Assembly: GCA_024233215.1 (NCBI GenBank)
Contig: JACKPW010000008.1
Span: 124,001-188,000, forward strand
Length of the DNA: 64,000 nt
Source: Verrucomicrobiales bacterium
GTDB lineage: Bacteria > Verrucomicrobiota > Verrucomicrobiia > Limisphaerales > J093
Direction: 5' to 3'
Notes under the pieces: generated by a model
What the model saw: the letters and a program-made list of their open reading frames with translations, nothing else
Databases searched by the model: none
What the model was told of the DNA's origin: nothing
Position numbers and translations under genes: made by a program
Shown: piece after piece, positions 26,829 to 34,885 of the stretch
How positions within the stretch are numbered: position 1 is the first letter of the stretch
Layout: every line of letters begins with the position of its first letter

Positions 26829-27010
26829 CTATTCGGGAGGCGTCTCGCCCTCCGCTTCAAACCACTGCCGAAGAAAGACCAGGTCCGGCGCATCCTGGGC
26901 AACCGGGCATTCAACGCATTCAAGTGACGGCACAGATCCGCCAGATCCTCCAGAACCGGTTGCCGCGGTTCCAACCCTTCCGGGGCCTTGCGATCATCCT
27001 CCAGAGCCAT
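26829..27010 (-). pseudogene. Remnant of a nucleotidyltransferase-like gene (internal deletion and frameshift)
   Basis: A well-placed ATG at 27010, eight bases after GAGGAGG, starts MALEDDRKAPEG and then LEDLADLCRHLNALNAR. In nucleotidyltransferase-fold toxin-like proteins this kind of segment is normally followed by the catalytic GGxAV region. That core is absent. Instead, in another frame, the DNA reads VAQDAPDLVFLRQWFEAEG followed shortly by a TAG at 26829-26831, which looks like the C-terminal end of such a protein (a DAPDLVFLRQW type tail). The likeliest reading is a gene that lost its middle. It overlaps the tail of the broken gene upstream. Family assignment comes from recalled sequence patterns, not a search. 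Confidence 0.45.
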
Positions 27011-27219
27011 TCATCTGCCTCCTCGTGCGTCTTGAACCGATACACCCCTTTGGGAATCGATCAAATCGGGAACACGCGATTCCAGTCGATCGCGTCCTGC
27101 TTGCGGTTCCCCTCCAGGGACAGGGTGTTCCGCACCCCGCGCCGCCGGCCCACGACCTTGCCGGGCGTCTCCTCGATGTTGATGGCCGGTTCCATCGCTG
27201 GAAGAGAAACTGCGCGCAT
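26920..27219 (-). pseudogene. Broken small gene (antitoxin-like partner), interrupted by in-frame stop
   Basis: From ATG 27219 the frame reads MRAVSLPAMEPAINIEETPG, KVVGRRRGVRNTLSLEGN and RKQDAIDWNRVFPI, then TGA at 27061-27063. The same frame continues immediately with SIPKGVYRFKTHEEADEWLW and RMIARP. The post-stop part looks as conserved as the pre-stop part, so the stop (possibly with a small deletion) has split a single gene of roughly 80 residues. It is followed by, and overlaps, the nucleotidyltransferase-like remnant, which together resemble a small two-gene toxin-antitoxin-like module. It could instead be read through or have a sequencing error. Confidence 0.45.
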
Positions 27220-27299
27220 GCGCCCGCTCCCGCCAGCCGCGATCCCCGGCCCCCGATCAGGGCTGCACGCGCGATGAAACAAGGCGGGAAACCTCCGGT

Positions 27300-28211
27300 C
27301 TAACGGCGGCTGCCGGCCACCCATTTCTCCAGCAGATCGTTGAGGGCATCCGCATCCAGGCCGCCCGTGTGCGCGACGGCCAGGTAGCGCAGCCGCAGCG
27401 ATTCCCCCGGCTTGAGCTGCAATCCACCGTCGGGCAGCCAGTTCATCGGTGTCGGCGAAAAGAAGCCATAATCGCGGGTAAACCACTGCGGCGGATGCCA
27501 GCGATTGTCCGGATGACTCAGGATGGCCAGGCCCTGCGCCTTGCCGTCGCGCTCGCCGGCGTAATCCATCCACGGCGACACCTTGCCAAACGTCGCCTTC
27601 TCGCCGCTTTCACCCGCCGCATTCACCAGCTTGCCGCCCCCGTTCACCGACAGGTCCGGCGCCATGCGGGCGGAGAAGAGCGAATGATTGGTACGGTCGA
27701 TCTTCACGTCGATCAGCGGTCGCAGGGTGATCGAGAAATCGATGGTGTAGAGATCCGGAGAGGGTGCCTCGATGACAATCCGACGGTCATCCTCAAACGG
27801 AGCCGGGGCACCGGGTCGTTCCCAGCGACAGTGCTGCCCGATCACCACGCGCCGCCCCTGAGCTTCCACGATCTTCGTTTCCTGCGGAACGATCCGCCCC
27901 CGCTCCAGGCCCTCCTGCCAGTAGTTGCCACCGTTGACGCGGTCGCAGCCGAAGAACAGCGAACTGTGGTGCGGGTAGGGTTCGGTCTTGTGGGTGGTCA
28001 GACTCCGAACCGTACCCGGCGCGTTCACGGGAAAGAAGTACGGGTACTTCTGGTCGTCTGCGATCAGGTAACGCGCAAACTCCTGCCCGCCGACCGCGAT
28101 GACGATGGCGCCCGGTTCCGCGTGCGCGGTCAAGGTCCGGGGTTGCGCCTGCGCCATCGGAACACCTATCAGAAGTCCGCCAAGAATTGAGCCACAAAGC
28201 AGCGTGTTCAT
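27300..28211 (-). CDS. Secreted DUF6807 (PmoA-family) protein
   Basis: The start is placed at ATG 28211 (MNTLLCGSILGGLLIGVPMAQA), giving a clean signal peptide and 303 residues; ATGs at 28229 and 28268 are alternatives. The body matches the DUF6807 family (PF14100): DQKYPYFFPVNAPG, LTTHKTEPYPHHSSLFFGCD, VNGGNYWQEG, FSARMAPDLSV and SPWMDYAGERDG. The family is sometimes labelled 'methane oxygenase PmoA', but it is unrelated to particulate methane monooxygenase and should not be read as evidence for methanotrophy. Members are exported and often lie near sugar-degrading genes in Planctomycetes and Verrucomicrobiota. The catalytic role is unknown. Confidence 0.88.
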   Translation of the reverse strand: MNTLLCGSILGGLLIGVPMAQAQPRTLTAHAEPGAIVIAVGGQEFARYLIADDQKYPYFFPVNAPGTVRSLTTHKTEPYPHHSSLFFGCDRVNGGNYWQEGLERGRIVPQETKIVEAQGRRVVIGQHCRWERPGAPAPFEDDRRIVIEAPSPDLYTIDFSITLRPLIDVKIDRTNHSLFSARMAPDLSVNGGGKLVNAAGESGEKATFGKVSPWMDYAGERDGKAQGLAILSHPDNRWHPPQWFTRDYGFFSPTPMNWLPDGGLQLKPGESLRLRYLAVAHTGGLDADALNDLLEKWVAGSRR

Positions 28212-28440
28212 GGCGGGAAGGTATCTCATCAGCACGAACCCAGACCAGCCGTTTCGCATCCCCGCCATTCCTCACCGATGGGTGAACCGGACCCGAAGGC
28301 AAGGCCTCCGAAGCAGCCCCCTTCCGGGCAGGTGGTCCGGGTGGCGTCTGACGCCGCCACAAACGGCTGCCTCGCACCTCGGGGATCACCCAAGACGTTT
28401 CGGTTCCCTCCATGGCAGCGAGCGAGTGGCGATTGCTGTA

Positions 28441-28467
28441 ACCCGGCACCCAATTGCCGGGTCTTTT
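28441..28467 (+). terminator. Terminator-like hairpin
   Basis: ACCCGGCA (28441-28448) and TGCCGGGT (28455-28462) form a perfect 8-bp stem with a 6-base loop, followed by CTTTTG. On the plus strand this resembles a short Rho-independent terminator, though the T run is brief. No plus-strand gene lies directly upstream, so it may attenuate transcription entering the small gene at 28518. Confidence 0.4.
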
Positions 28468-28517
28468 GAGGCAGGTGCCGGCACCCCGTGGGAACGGTGG
28501 CCGGACACCCCGAAGAC

Positions 28518-28952
28518 ATGGCTCCGCCGCAACATCCTCAGACCAGACCGTTGGCCCGCCCGGCCCGGGTCGCCGCTGCGGCCTTCGCGACCGCGGCCCT
28601 GGTGCTGACGGCCCTGCTGATCTGGACGGCCTCGAATCTCGCGGAGCAGGTTCGTTTCACCGGCACTTTGCCCACGAGTCCAGTGGTATCCCCGAGCCGG
28701 GAAGCCCTCCCGACGAGGCAGCAGCTCCCCGATCGGACATGGCACGCCCGGCACGTCCGACAGGACACCTCCTCAGAACTGGCCCCGACGAGGGATCGGC
28801 CTCACGGCTCCGAAGCCCCAATGAAGGAAAGCCCTTTCCCACAGGACGGCGTGGTGGGAGATCCGCATCCACCGTCACTGGCCGGCACCCGGGCGATCGA
28901 GTCACAAGCGCCTCGTCCGCGGGGGACCGGGCGAAGACACGCGCTGCTGTAG
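28518..28952 (+). CDS. Possible small single-pass membrane protein
   Basis: This is a weakly supported frame of about 144 residues from ATG 28518 (MAPPQHPQTRPLARPARV; GTG 28488 is an alternative). One strong hydrophobic helix (VAAAAFATAALVLTALLIWT) lies at about residues 18-37, followed by a long polar, proline- and arginine-rich tail without recognisable domains. High GC makes chance open frames common, so the transmembrane stretch is the main argument. It lies upstream of tolC in the same direction. No function is proposed. Confidence 0.3.
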   Translation: MAPPQHPQTRPLARPARVAAAAFATAALVLTALLIWTASNLAEQVRFTGTLPTSPVVSPSREALPTRQQLPDRTWHARHVRQDTSSELAPTRDRPHGSEAPMKESPFPQDGVVGDPHPPSLAGTRAIESQAPRPRGTGRRHALL

Positions 28953-29144
28953 TGAGCCGGTGTCGCAGCGATGAGGTCCCGACGACGCCCCACCTGCCGG
29001 GCGGCTCCGCGCAGGGCACCTTGCCGGCGAACCCGCCGTTCCACGCTCCCGTCCTGCAGGGTGCCCGGGGCGGAAGTACGGAAGTACGCAAATCCCCTTC
29101 CCCGGATTGACGGTTCACGGAAAATCATTAACGATCCTTGGCTC

Positions 29145-30638
29145 ATGCGACGACGGACACTCTCCACCCTGATCCTTTTGGCTGTCGGTCTGGCAACAGC
29201 AACGCCCGCGACCGCCCAGGTCTCCAAGGAAGTCACGCTGGATGACTGCATCCAGATGGCCCTGGAGAAGAACCTCGACATCCGGACCACGCGGTTGCTC
29301 CCGAAGCGGTACCGATTCAATCTGAATGCCACCACCGCGGCCTACGACCCCAACTTCCAGGGGAGCTTCGATGTGGGCCGGGCCAACCAGCCGGGCGGCG
29401 TGGACACGGAGGGCCGCCCTTATGCCGGCAGTTCCTCCTCCACGGTCAGCGGCAGTGTCGGTTTCGGAGGACTGCTCCCCACAGGACTCGAGTACAGTCT
29501 CACCGGAAGCGTGGCGGATGAGGAATACACCACGGCCGGCTTTCCCTTCAGCAACGCCCGGGGGTTCACCGGCTTCCGGCTGACCCAGCCGTTGCTGCGC
29601 AACTTCTGGATCGACGGCACCCGCCTGAACATCGTCCTGGGACGTAGCGCCCTGCACCGCTCACGGTTGACCCTGCAACAGCAGTTGATCGCCACCATCA
29701 CCCAGGTGGAACTGGGCTATCTGGACCTGATCGCCGCGCGGGAAACCGTCAAGGTCCAGGAAAAGGCCGTGCAACTCGCGGAGCAACTGTGGGTGGAGAA
29801 CAAGAAGCGCGTGGCGGTGGGCGTCATGGCGCCACTCGACGAGAAGCAGGCCGAATCCCAACTCGCCGCCAGTCGGGCCGACCTCCTCAGCGCCCGCAAC
29901 AGCATGCAACTCCGCCAGAACGCCCTGAAGCGGTTGCTGGACGACAATTTCCCGGCCTGGATGGACACCGAGATCATCCCGGCGGAACGGCTGGCCGCTC
30001 TGCCCCAGACGTTCAGTCTCCAGGACAGCTGGTCCAAGGGAATGATCCTCCGGCCGGACCTGCAACAGGCCACCAGCGCGCTGGAGGATCAGAACGTCAG
30101 TCTGAAATACGCGAAGAACCAGGTGTTTCCGCAACTGGACCTGGTCGGCTCCTACGGGCTGACCGGCAATGCCTTCGAGGTCAGCGGCGCACTCGACCGG
30201 CTGCGCCAGGCCGGCGGGGACAGCTACTCGGTCGGGGTGGTATTCCGCGTGCCCATCACCAACCAGGCCGCCCGCAACCGACGCCGGGCCGCCCAGGTCT
30301 CCGTCGAGGAGGCGCTGCTCGACCTCAAGCAACTCGAGCAGCAGATCATGGTGGAGATCCATGACGCCGTCTCCACCGCCCGCAGCAGTTACGAGCGGGT
30401 GGATGCCACCCGGGCCAGCGTCGATTACGCGCAGCAAGCCCTGGACGCGGAACAGAAGAAGCTGGCGAACGGCAAGAGCACCAGCTTCCAGGTGCTGCAG
30501 CTGCAACGCGACCTGACCGCCAGCGAGTCCCGCAACATCGACGCGGTGACCCAGTACAACGCCGCGTTGGCCCGGCTGGCCCAGTCGGAGGGTTCCACCC
30601 TGGAACGTCACCAGGTGACGTTCGATTTCGACGAGTAG
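29145..30638 (+). CDS. TolC-family outer membrane efflux protein
   Basis: The protein has 497 residues from ATG 29145, beginning with a signal peptide (MRRRTLSTLILLAVGLATATPATAQ). It has the duplicated TolC layout: an early helix-rich repeat (VTLDDCIQMALEKNLDI, LGYLDLIAARETVKVQEKAV) and a second one (LRPDLQQATSALEDQNVSLK, ISL-like VSVEEALLDLKQLEQQIMVE, SFQVLQLQRDLTASE). TolC proteins form trimeric outer-membrane channels for type I secretion or efflux pumps. No inner-membrane pump or adaptor gene is adjacent, so its partner is elsewhere. The following genes (CoaC-like, histidine kinase, regulator) run in the same direction, with a 60-base gap to the first. Confidence 0.92.
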   Translation: MRRRTLSTLILLAVGLATATPATAQVSKEVTLDDCIQMALEKNLDIRTTRLLPKRYRFNLNATTAAYDPNFQGSFDVGRANQPGGVDTEGRPYAGSSSSTVSGSVGFGGLLPTGLEYSLTGSVADEEYTTAGFPFSNARGFTGFRLTQPLLRNFWIDGTRLNIVLGRSALHRSRLTLQQQLIATITQVELGYLDLIAARETVKVQEKAVQLAEQLWVENKKRVAVGVMAPLDEKQAESQLAASRADLLSARNSMQLRQNALKRLLDDNFPAWMDTEIIPAERLAALPQTFSLQDSWSKGMILRPDLQQATSALEDQNVSLKYAKNQVFPQLDLVGSYGLTGNAFEVSGALDRLRQAGGDSYSVGVVFRVPITNQAARNRRRAAQVSVEEALLDLKQLEQQIMVEIHDAVSTARSSYERVDATRASVDYAQQALDAEQKKLANGKSTSFQVLQLQRDLTASESRNIDAVTQYNAALARLAQSEGSTLERHQVTFDFDE

Positions 30639-30698
30639 GCCCGGGGAGCGACCCTCCCCGCCACCCCGGCGAAAACGCTCGTCCAATCCACCACTCCC

Positions 30699-31247
30699 GT
30701 GAGCACCACACGCACGATTGTCCTGGGGGTCACCGGGTCCATCGCGGCACATCGGGCAGTGGACCTGGCGAGCCTCCTCACCAAACAGGGCTGTGCCGTG
30801 CACGTCGTGATGACCGCCGACGCACAACGTTTCGTCACCCCGGTGCCATTCCGCACGCTTTCGCGAAATCCGGTGACCACGGATCTCTATGAGGAGACGG
30901 ATGGCTGGCAACCCACGCACATCCGACTGGCGGACGAGGCAGACCTCCTGCTGGTCGCCCCCGCCACGGCGAACCTGATTGCGAAGCTGGCCCACGGAAT
31001 CGCCGATGACGCCCTGACCTGCATTGCCCTGGCCCTGCGGCCGGAAGCACGGGTGCTGGTCGCCCCGGCGATGAACGGCAAAATGTGGCTTCATCCCGCC
31101 ACACAGGCCAACGTCGCGCAGCTCAAGTCCCGCGGGGCGGAGTTCATCGGCCCGGAGGAAGGTCAGCTTGCGTGCGGCTACGAGGGGGCCGGCCGGCTCT
31201 GGGACATCAACAAAATTGCGCAACGGGCATCAGACCTGCTTGCGTAG
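30699..31247 (+). CDS. Stand-alone phosphopantothenoylcysteine decarboxylase-type flavoprotein
   Basis: The protein has 182 residues from GTG 30699. Flavoprotein/CoaC motifs are present: VTGSIAAHRAVDLASLL (FMN binding), PTHIRLADEADLLLVAPATAN (with the catalytic histidine), the substrate-clamp PAMNGKMW and CGYEGAGRLWD. CoaC decarboxylates phosphopantothenoylcysteine in coenzyme A synthesis. In most bacteria it is fused to CoaB; here the frame ends before any CoaB domain, so CoaB must be encoded elsewhere, or this is another HFCD-family decarboxylase. It ends six bases before the histidine kinase gene, suggesting co-transcription. Confidence 0.85.
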   Translation: MSTTRTIVLGVTGSIAAHRAVDLASLLTKQGCAVHVVMTADAQRFVTPVPFRTLSRNPVTTDLYEETDGWQPTHIRLADEADLLLVAPATANLIAKLAHGIADDALTCIALALRPEARVLVAPAMNGKMWLHPATQANVAQLKSRGAEFIGPEEGQLACGYEGAGRLWDINKIAQRASDLLA

Positions 31248-31253
31248 AGCAAC

Positions 31254-32975
31254 GTGCCAGGGCGCTTGCACGGACCCAGAAACAGCACCGGAACCCGGGA
31301 ATCCCGCGAATCCCAGTTGCCGGCATTTCTGCGTTTTGCCACGGACCCGGGGTCGGAGCAGTGGCGCGTCTTCCGTTTCGAGCGCGACATCGTCCTGATC
31401 GTCAAGGGGATCCTGCTGGTCATCCTGTTCTATTACCTGTTCCTGACGAACTGGATGGAGGACCCCCCCATCGCCCACCAGGAGATTTTTCTGGAGACCG
31501 CGCGACGGATGGCTCAGCGGGTGGTGCAATACAGCTTCCTCCTGTACACCGCCATCAACATCGCCCTGGCGTTCGTCATGCTGGGCTCCCGGGAACTGAC
31601 CCCGCGCGTCACCCGCCTGCTGGTGGCCGCCATCGCTTTCCTGGACGCGGCCTTCCTCGCCGGGATGGTGCTCGTGACCGGAGGGGTGGAAAGCTCCCTG
31701 TTCTGGGTCTTTCCGCTGCTGATTGCCCGCAACGCCCTGGTGCTGAGTCCCACCACCCGGCAGATCCTGTTGAACCTCCTGACCTGCGGCGCCTGCGCCG
31801 CGGCTACCATCGGGGCCGCCTACATCCAACAGGCCGAGGACACCTCCTACGCCACGATCCGGCTGATGCCTTTCGCGAGCCTGTCGGAATTGCCCGATTC
31901 CGGTATTGGCCTGGTCCTCATCGGACAGAACCGCACCAACCACACGCTGCACTTCAGGGTGTTCGATCGTGAAGCACGCGCTCTCATCGACGCCTCGGAA
32001 GCCGGCTTTCCCGACAAACAACGACAGGTGGCAATCCTGAAAAACCTGTTGGAGCCCCTGTGGGAGGAGCCAACCCTGACCGCCGACCAGCAGGACGCGA
32101 TCCTGGATGCGGTTGCCTTGATCACAGGGCAAACCCAGGCGGCGGGTCCGCCGGCCCTGGACCTTGGACTGGGATTCTGGCTACGAATGGGACTGCTGAT
32201 CATGGTGATGCTCTGGCTCTGGGGCATCCGCACCCTGTTGGAGCGCGAACTCCGCCGCGAGGAGGAACAAACCGAGATGACGTTCCGGCGCGGCCAGATG
32301 GACGCCACCGCCCGGCTTGCCGCCGAGATCGCCCACAAACTCAAGAACCCCCTCGCCATCATCAACAATGCCTCCTACACCCTGCAACGCACGGTCAAGG
32401 AGGGAAAGGGCACGATCACCCAGCAAATCCAGATCATCCGGGAGGAGGTGGATCGTTCCGATCGCCTGATCACCGAGTTGATGGGATTCGCGCAACTGGC
32501 CGAGGGCCGGGTCGAACGGGTGGACGTCAAGGAGGAAATCGAACGGGCGATCCAACAGGTGTTCCCGCCCGCCCTGAAATTTCAGGTCCGGATTCACCGC
32601 GACTACGGCGCCGGGGTTCCTCCGTTGACACTGCAGCGCCAGCACCTCACCGAGGCCCTGGTCAACCTGCTGCACAACGCCCGCGAGGTCATGGGCGGAC
32701 GCGGCAACATCTGGATCAGCACCCGGGCCACCGCGGATCAACTCGTCCGCATCAACGTGACCGACGACGGACCCGGAATCCCCCCGGAGAACCTCAACCG
32801 CATCTTTGAACCGTATTTCACCACGCGCGACAAGGGGAGCGGGCTGGGCCTTGCCATCGTGACCCACAACGTCGGCATCTACGGTGGCAACGTCTCGGTT
32901 GAATCCGAAGTTGGACGCGGGTCCAGCTTCACCCTAGAGTTCCCCTTCAAATCGATGATGAGACTGCGAAAATGA
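31254..32975 (+). CDS. Membrane sensor histidine kinase
   Basis: The protein has 573 residues. The N-terminal half holds about five membrane helices (around 46-64, 97-113, 122-145, 150-160 and 167-184), a roughly 120-residue sensor loop and another helix (about 305-323). The kinase core has AEIAHKLKNPLAIINNA with H361, the N box EALVNLLHNAREVM, and DDGPGIPPENLNRIFEPYF with GSGLGLAI. The residue after the phospho-acceptor histidine is Lys; HisKA kinases usually have Glu or Asp there. The start ATG 31254 is not strongly supported and a later start is possible. The stop overlaps the response-regulator start as ATGA, so the two form a coupled pair. Confidence 0.9.
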   Translation: MPGRLHGPRNSTGTRESRESQLPAFLRFATDPGSEQWRVFRFERDIVLIVKGILLVILFYYLFLTNWMEDPPIAHQEIFLETARRMAQRVVQYSFLLYTAINIALAFVMLGSRELTPRVTRLLVAAIAFLDAAFLAGMVLVTGGVESSLFWVFPLLIARNALVLSPTTRQILLNLLTCGACAAATIGAAYIQQAEDTSYATIRLMPFASLSELPDSGIGLVLIGQNRTNHTLHFRVFDREARALIDASEAGFPDKQRQVAILKNLLEPLWEEPTLTADQQDAILDAVALITGQTQAAGPPALDLGLGFWLRMGLLIMVMLWLWGIRTLLERELRREEEQTEMTFRRGQMDATARLAAEIAHKLKNPLAIINNASYTLQRTVKEGKGTITQQIQIIREEVDRSDRLITELMGFAQLAEGRVERVDVKEEIERAIQQVFPPALKFQVRIHRDYGAGVPPLTLQRQHLTEALVNLLHNAREVMGGRGNIWISTRATADQLVRINVTDDGPGIPPENLNRIFEPYFTTRDKGSGLGLAIVTHNVGIYGGNVSVESEVGRGSSFTLEFPFKSMMRLRK

Positions 32976-34390
32976 GCGAGGGCCTCCCACCTCTGCTGTT
33001 CGTCGACGACGAACGAAACATGCGGCGTTCCTTTGAGGCCATCATGGCCCAGGAGGGATACGACGTCGTCACGGTGGAGTCGGCCGAGGACGCCCAGGAA
33101 CAACTCAAGCAGGGGGAGTTCTTCATGGTGATCACCGATGCCCGGCTGGGTGGCATGAGCGGTTACGATCTGCTGCGTCACATTCGCAAGGCGCACACGG
33201 ACCTGCCGGTGGTGATGATCACGGCGTACGCCACCCCCAAACTCGCGGTGGAGGCGATCAAGGCCGGTGCCATCGATTATCTGGCGAAACCCTTCGCCCC
33301 GGAGGAACTGCTCCATGCCGTGGCCCGCTGCGCCGAACGGCACAAGCTCCTCCAGGAAAACGCCGCCCTCCGTGCCCGGGGAGACGGCCTCCACACGCTC
33401 GACCAGATCATCGGCGAGTCACCCCCGATCCTCGAATTGCGCGGGCTCATCCGCACGGTTGCACCGACCGATGCCACCGTGCTCATCCTTGGGGAAAGCG
33501 GCACGGGAAAGGAGCTGATTGCGGGGGCCCTCCACAGCCTGAGCAAACGGCGGCAGCGACGCTACATCCGCATCAATTGCGCCGCCATCCCGGAAACCCT
33601 GCTGGAAAGCGAGCTGTTCGGTCACGAGAAGGGTGCCTTCACGGGGGCCGTGAAACAGAAGCCCGGCCGGGTCGAGGAGGCCGACGGCGGCACCATCTTC
33701 CTGGACGAAATCGGGGACATGAGCCGGCCCCTGCAGGCGAAGCTGTTGCGGTTTCTGGAGGACGGCAGCTTCACCCGGGTCGGCGGCAACGAGGAGCTTC
33801 GGGTCGACGTCCGGCTGATCGCCGCCACCAACCGTGACATCGTGGCGGCAATCCGCCAGGAGTCGTTCCGCGAGGACCTGTTCCACCGGTTGAACGTGGT
33901 TCAGTTCCAGCCGCCGCCCCTGCGTGAACGCGGCGAGGACACCCTCCTGCTGGCGGACCATTTCCTGCGACAATTCGCCCTGGCGATGAACAAGCCGATC
34001 CGTGGTCTGTCCGCGGAGGCCCGCAACCGCCTGCTGGAACATACCTGGCCGGGGAACGTGCGCGAACTCCGCAACGTCATGGAGCGGGCCGCCATCCTCG
34101 AAACCCAACCCGAGGTGCGGGTCGCCAGTCTCCCCAACTTCAACCTCGAGGCCCGGCTGCGCCGAGGGGACGCGGAGTTCCACTTCGCCGCCGGCGAAGA
34201 CTCACTGGACGACCATCTCCGGGCCTACGAACGGCGACTGGTCCGCCAGACCCTCGAGCGGAATGCCGGAAGCCTGCCCCGCACCGCCGAACAACTCGGC
34301 CTCACCCAGCCGGAGTTCCGCCAGCGCCTGGAATCCCTGGGACTCGAACCCCGCGAACCGCAGTTGCCGACCGCCCCCCCAACCCGGTAG
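32972..34390 (+). CDS. NtrC-family sigma-54-dependent response regulator
   Basis: The protein has 472 residues. The receiver domain (1-120) has the acidic pocket VDDERN and phospho-acceptor D56 in ITDARLGG, plus the switch lysine in YLAKPF. The AAA+ domain has Walker A GESGTGKEL (about 172-180), the sigma-54-contacting GAFTGAV (about 222-228), Walker B-like GGTIFLDEIGDM and an arginine-finger region. The C-terminal Fis-like helix-turn-helix (NAGSLPRTAEQLGLTQPEF) is divergent. The intact GAFTGA motif predicts activation of sigma-54 promoters. It is translationally coupled to the kinase. Downstream envelope genes in the same direction are candidate targets, though no -24/-12 promoter was found by eye. 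Confidence 0.94.
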   Translation: MSEGLPPLLFVDDERNMRRSFEAIMAQEGYDVVTVESAEDAQEQLKQGEFFMVITDARLGGMSGYDLLRHIRKAHTDLPVVMITAYATPKLAVEAIKAGAIDYLAKPFAPEELLHAVARCAERHKLLQENAALRARGDGLHTLDQIIGESPPILELRGLIRTVAPTDATVLILGESGTGKELIAGALHSLSKRRQRRYIRINCAAIPETLLESELFGHEKGAFTGAVKQKPGRVEEADGGTIFLDEIGDMSRPLQAKLLRFLEDGSFTRVGGNEELRVDVRLIAATNRDIVAAIRQESFREDLFHRLNVVQFQPPPLRERGEDTLLLADHFLRQFALAMNKPIRGLSAEARNRLLEHTWPGNVRELRNVMERAAILETQPEVRVASLPNFNLEARLRRGDAEFHFAAGEDSLDDHLRAYERRLVRQTLERNAGSLPRTAEQLGLTQPEFRQRLESLGLEPREPQLPTAPPTR

Positions 34391-34402
34391 GCTGCCCGGC
34401 GG

Positions 34403-34885
34403 ATGGACCCGTTGCTCTCAGGAACCTGGACCGGCACCCTGCCCCTCATCGCGGCCGGTGCCGATCCGCTGCTCCCCACCGCCCCCGGGCTCGCCAGCGA
34501 CATTCTCCTGCAAATCGTCGCCGGTCTGGTGCTCCTGCTGCTCCTCATGCTGTGGGCGCGCTTCCTCCGCCGCAAGAAGCGCAAGCGCAAACGCAAGCAT
34601 CATCACCATCGTCGTCCCCTCCGCCACGAGGTGGAGACCACCACAGGCAGTGCCCCCCCCAGCGAACCCTCAGCGGCTTCAGAGCGGGCCGGGGAATCCC
34701 CGGAGCAGGCCGGGGATGAAGCCGGAAGCGAATCCGACTCCGATTCCGGCAGCGCCGATTCCGGTTCCAGCCACAGCCGCCGCCGCCGCCGCCGCAAGGA
34801 CCATCGCCCCCGGAATCCCACGCTCGCAGAAACCGGCGGCCTGCCCCCTCGCCGCGACGGCGACCAGCCCCCGACCGCCGCTTGA
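34403..34885 (+). CDS. Small single-pass membrane protein with poly-basic/His and acidic low-complexity tail
   Basis: The protein has 160 residues and no recognisable family. A single membrane helix (ILLQIVAGLVLLLLLMLWARF, about 34-54) is followed by a dense basic/histidine tract (RRKKRKRKRKHHHHRR). After that come an acidic-serine stretch (ESDSDSGSADSGSS), another arginine run and a disordered proline-rich end. It begins 12 bases after the response regulator and its stop overlaps the TTG start of hpnD (TTGA), so it is probably co-expressed. The tail could bind lipid phosphates, nucleic acid or metal, but that is guesswork. Confidence 0.7.
   Translation: MDPLLSGTWTGTLPLIAAGADPLLPTAPGLASDILLQIVAGLVLLLLLMLWARFLRRKKRKRKRKHHHHRRPLRHEVETTTGSAPPSEPSAASERAGESPEQAGDEAGSESDSDSGSADSGSSHSRRRRRRKDHRPRNPTLAETGGLPPRRDGDQPPTAA

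Noticed and set aside
27300..28211. Evidence for methane oxidation from the 'PmoA' family name
   Set aside because: The DUF6807 family label is historical; the protein is exported and has no similarity to particulate methane monooxygenase subunits.
31247..31275. Sigma-54 promoter upstream of the histidine kinase
   Set aside because: A TGCCA...TTGCA-like sequence is present, but the GG and GC dinucleotides do not have the required spacing.
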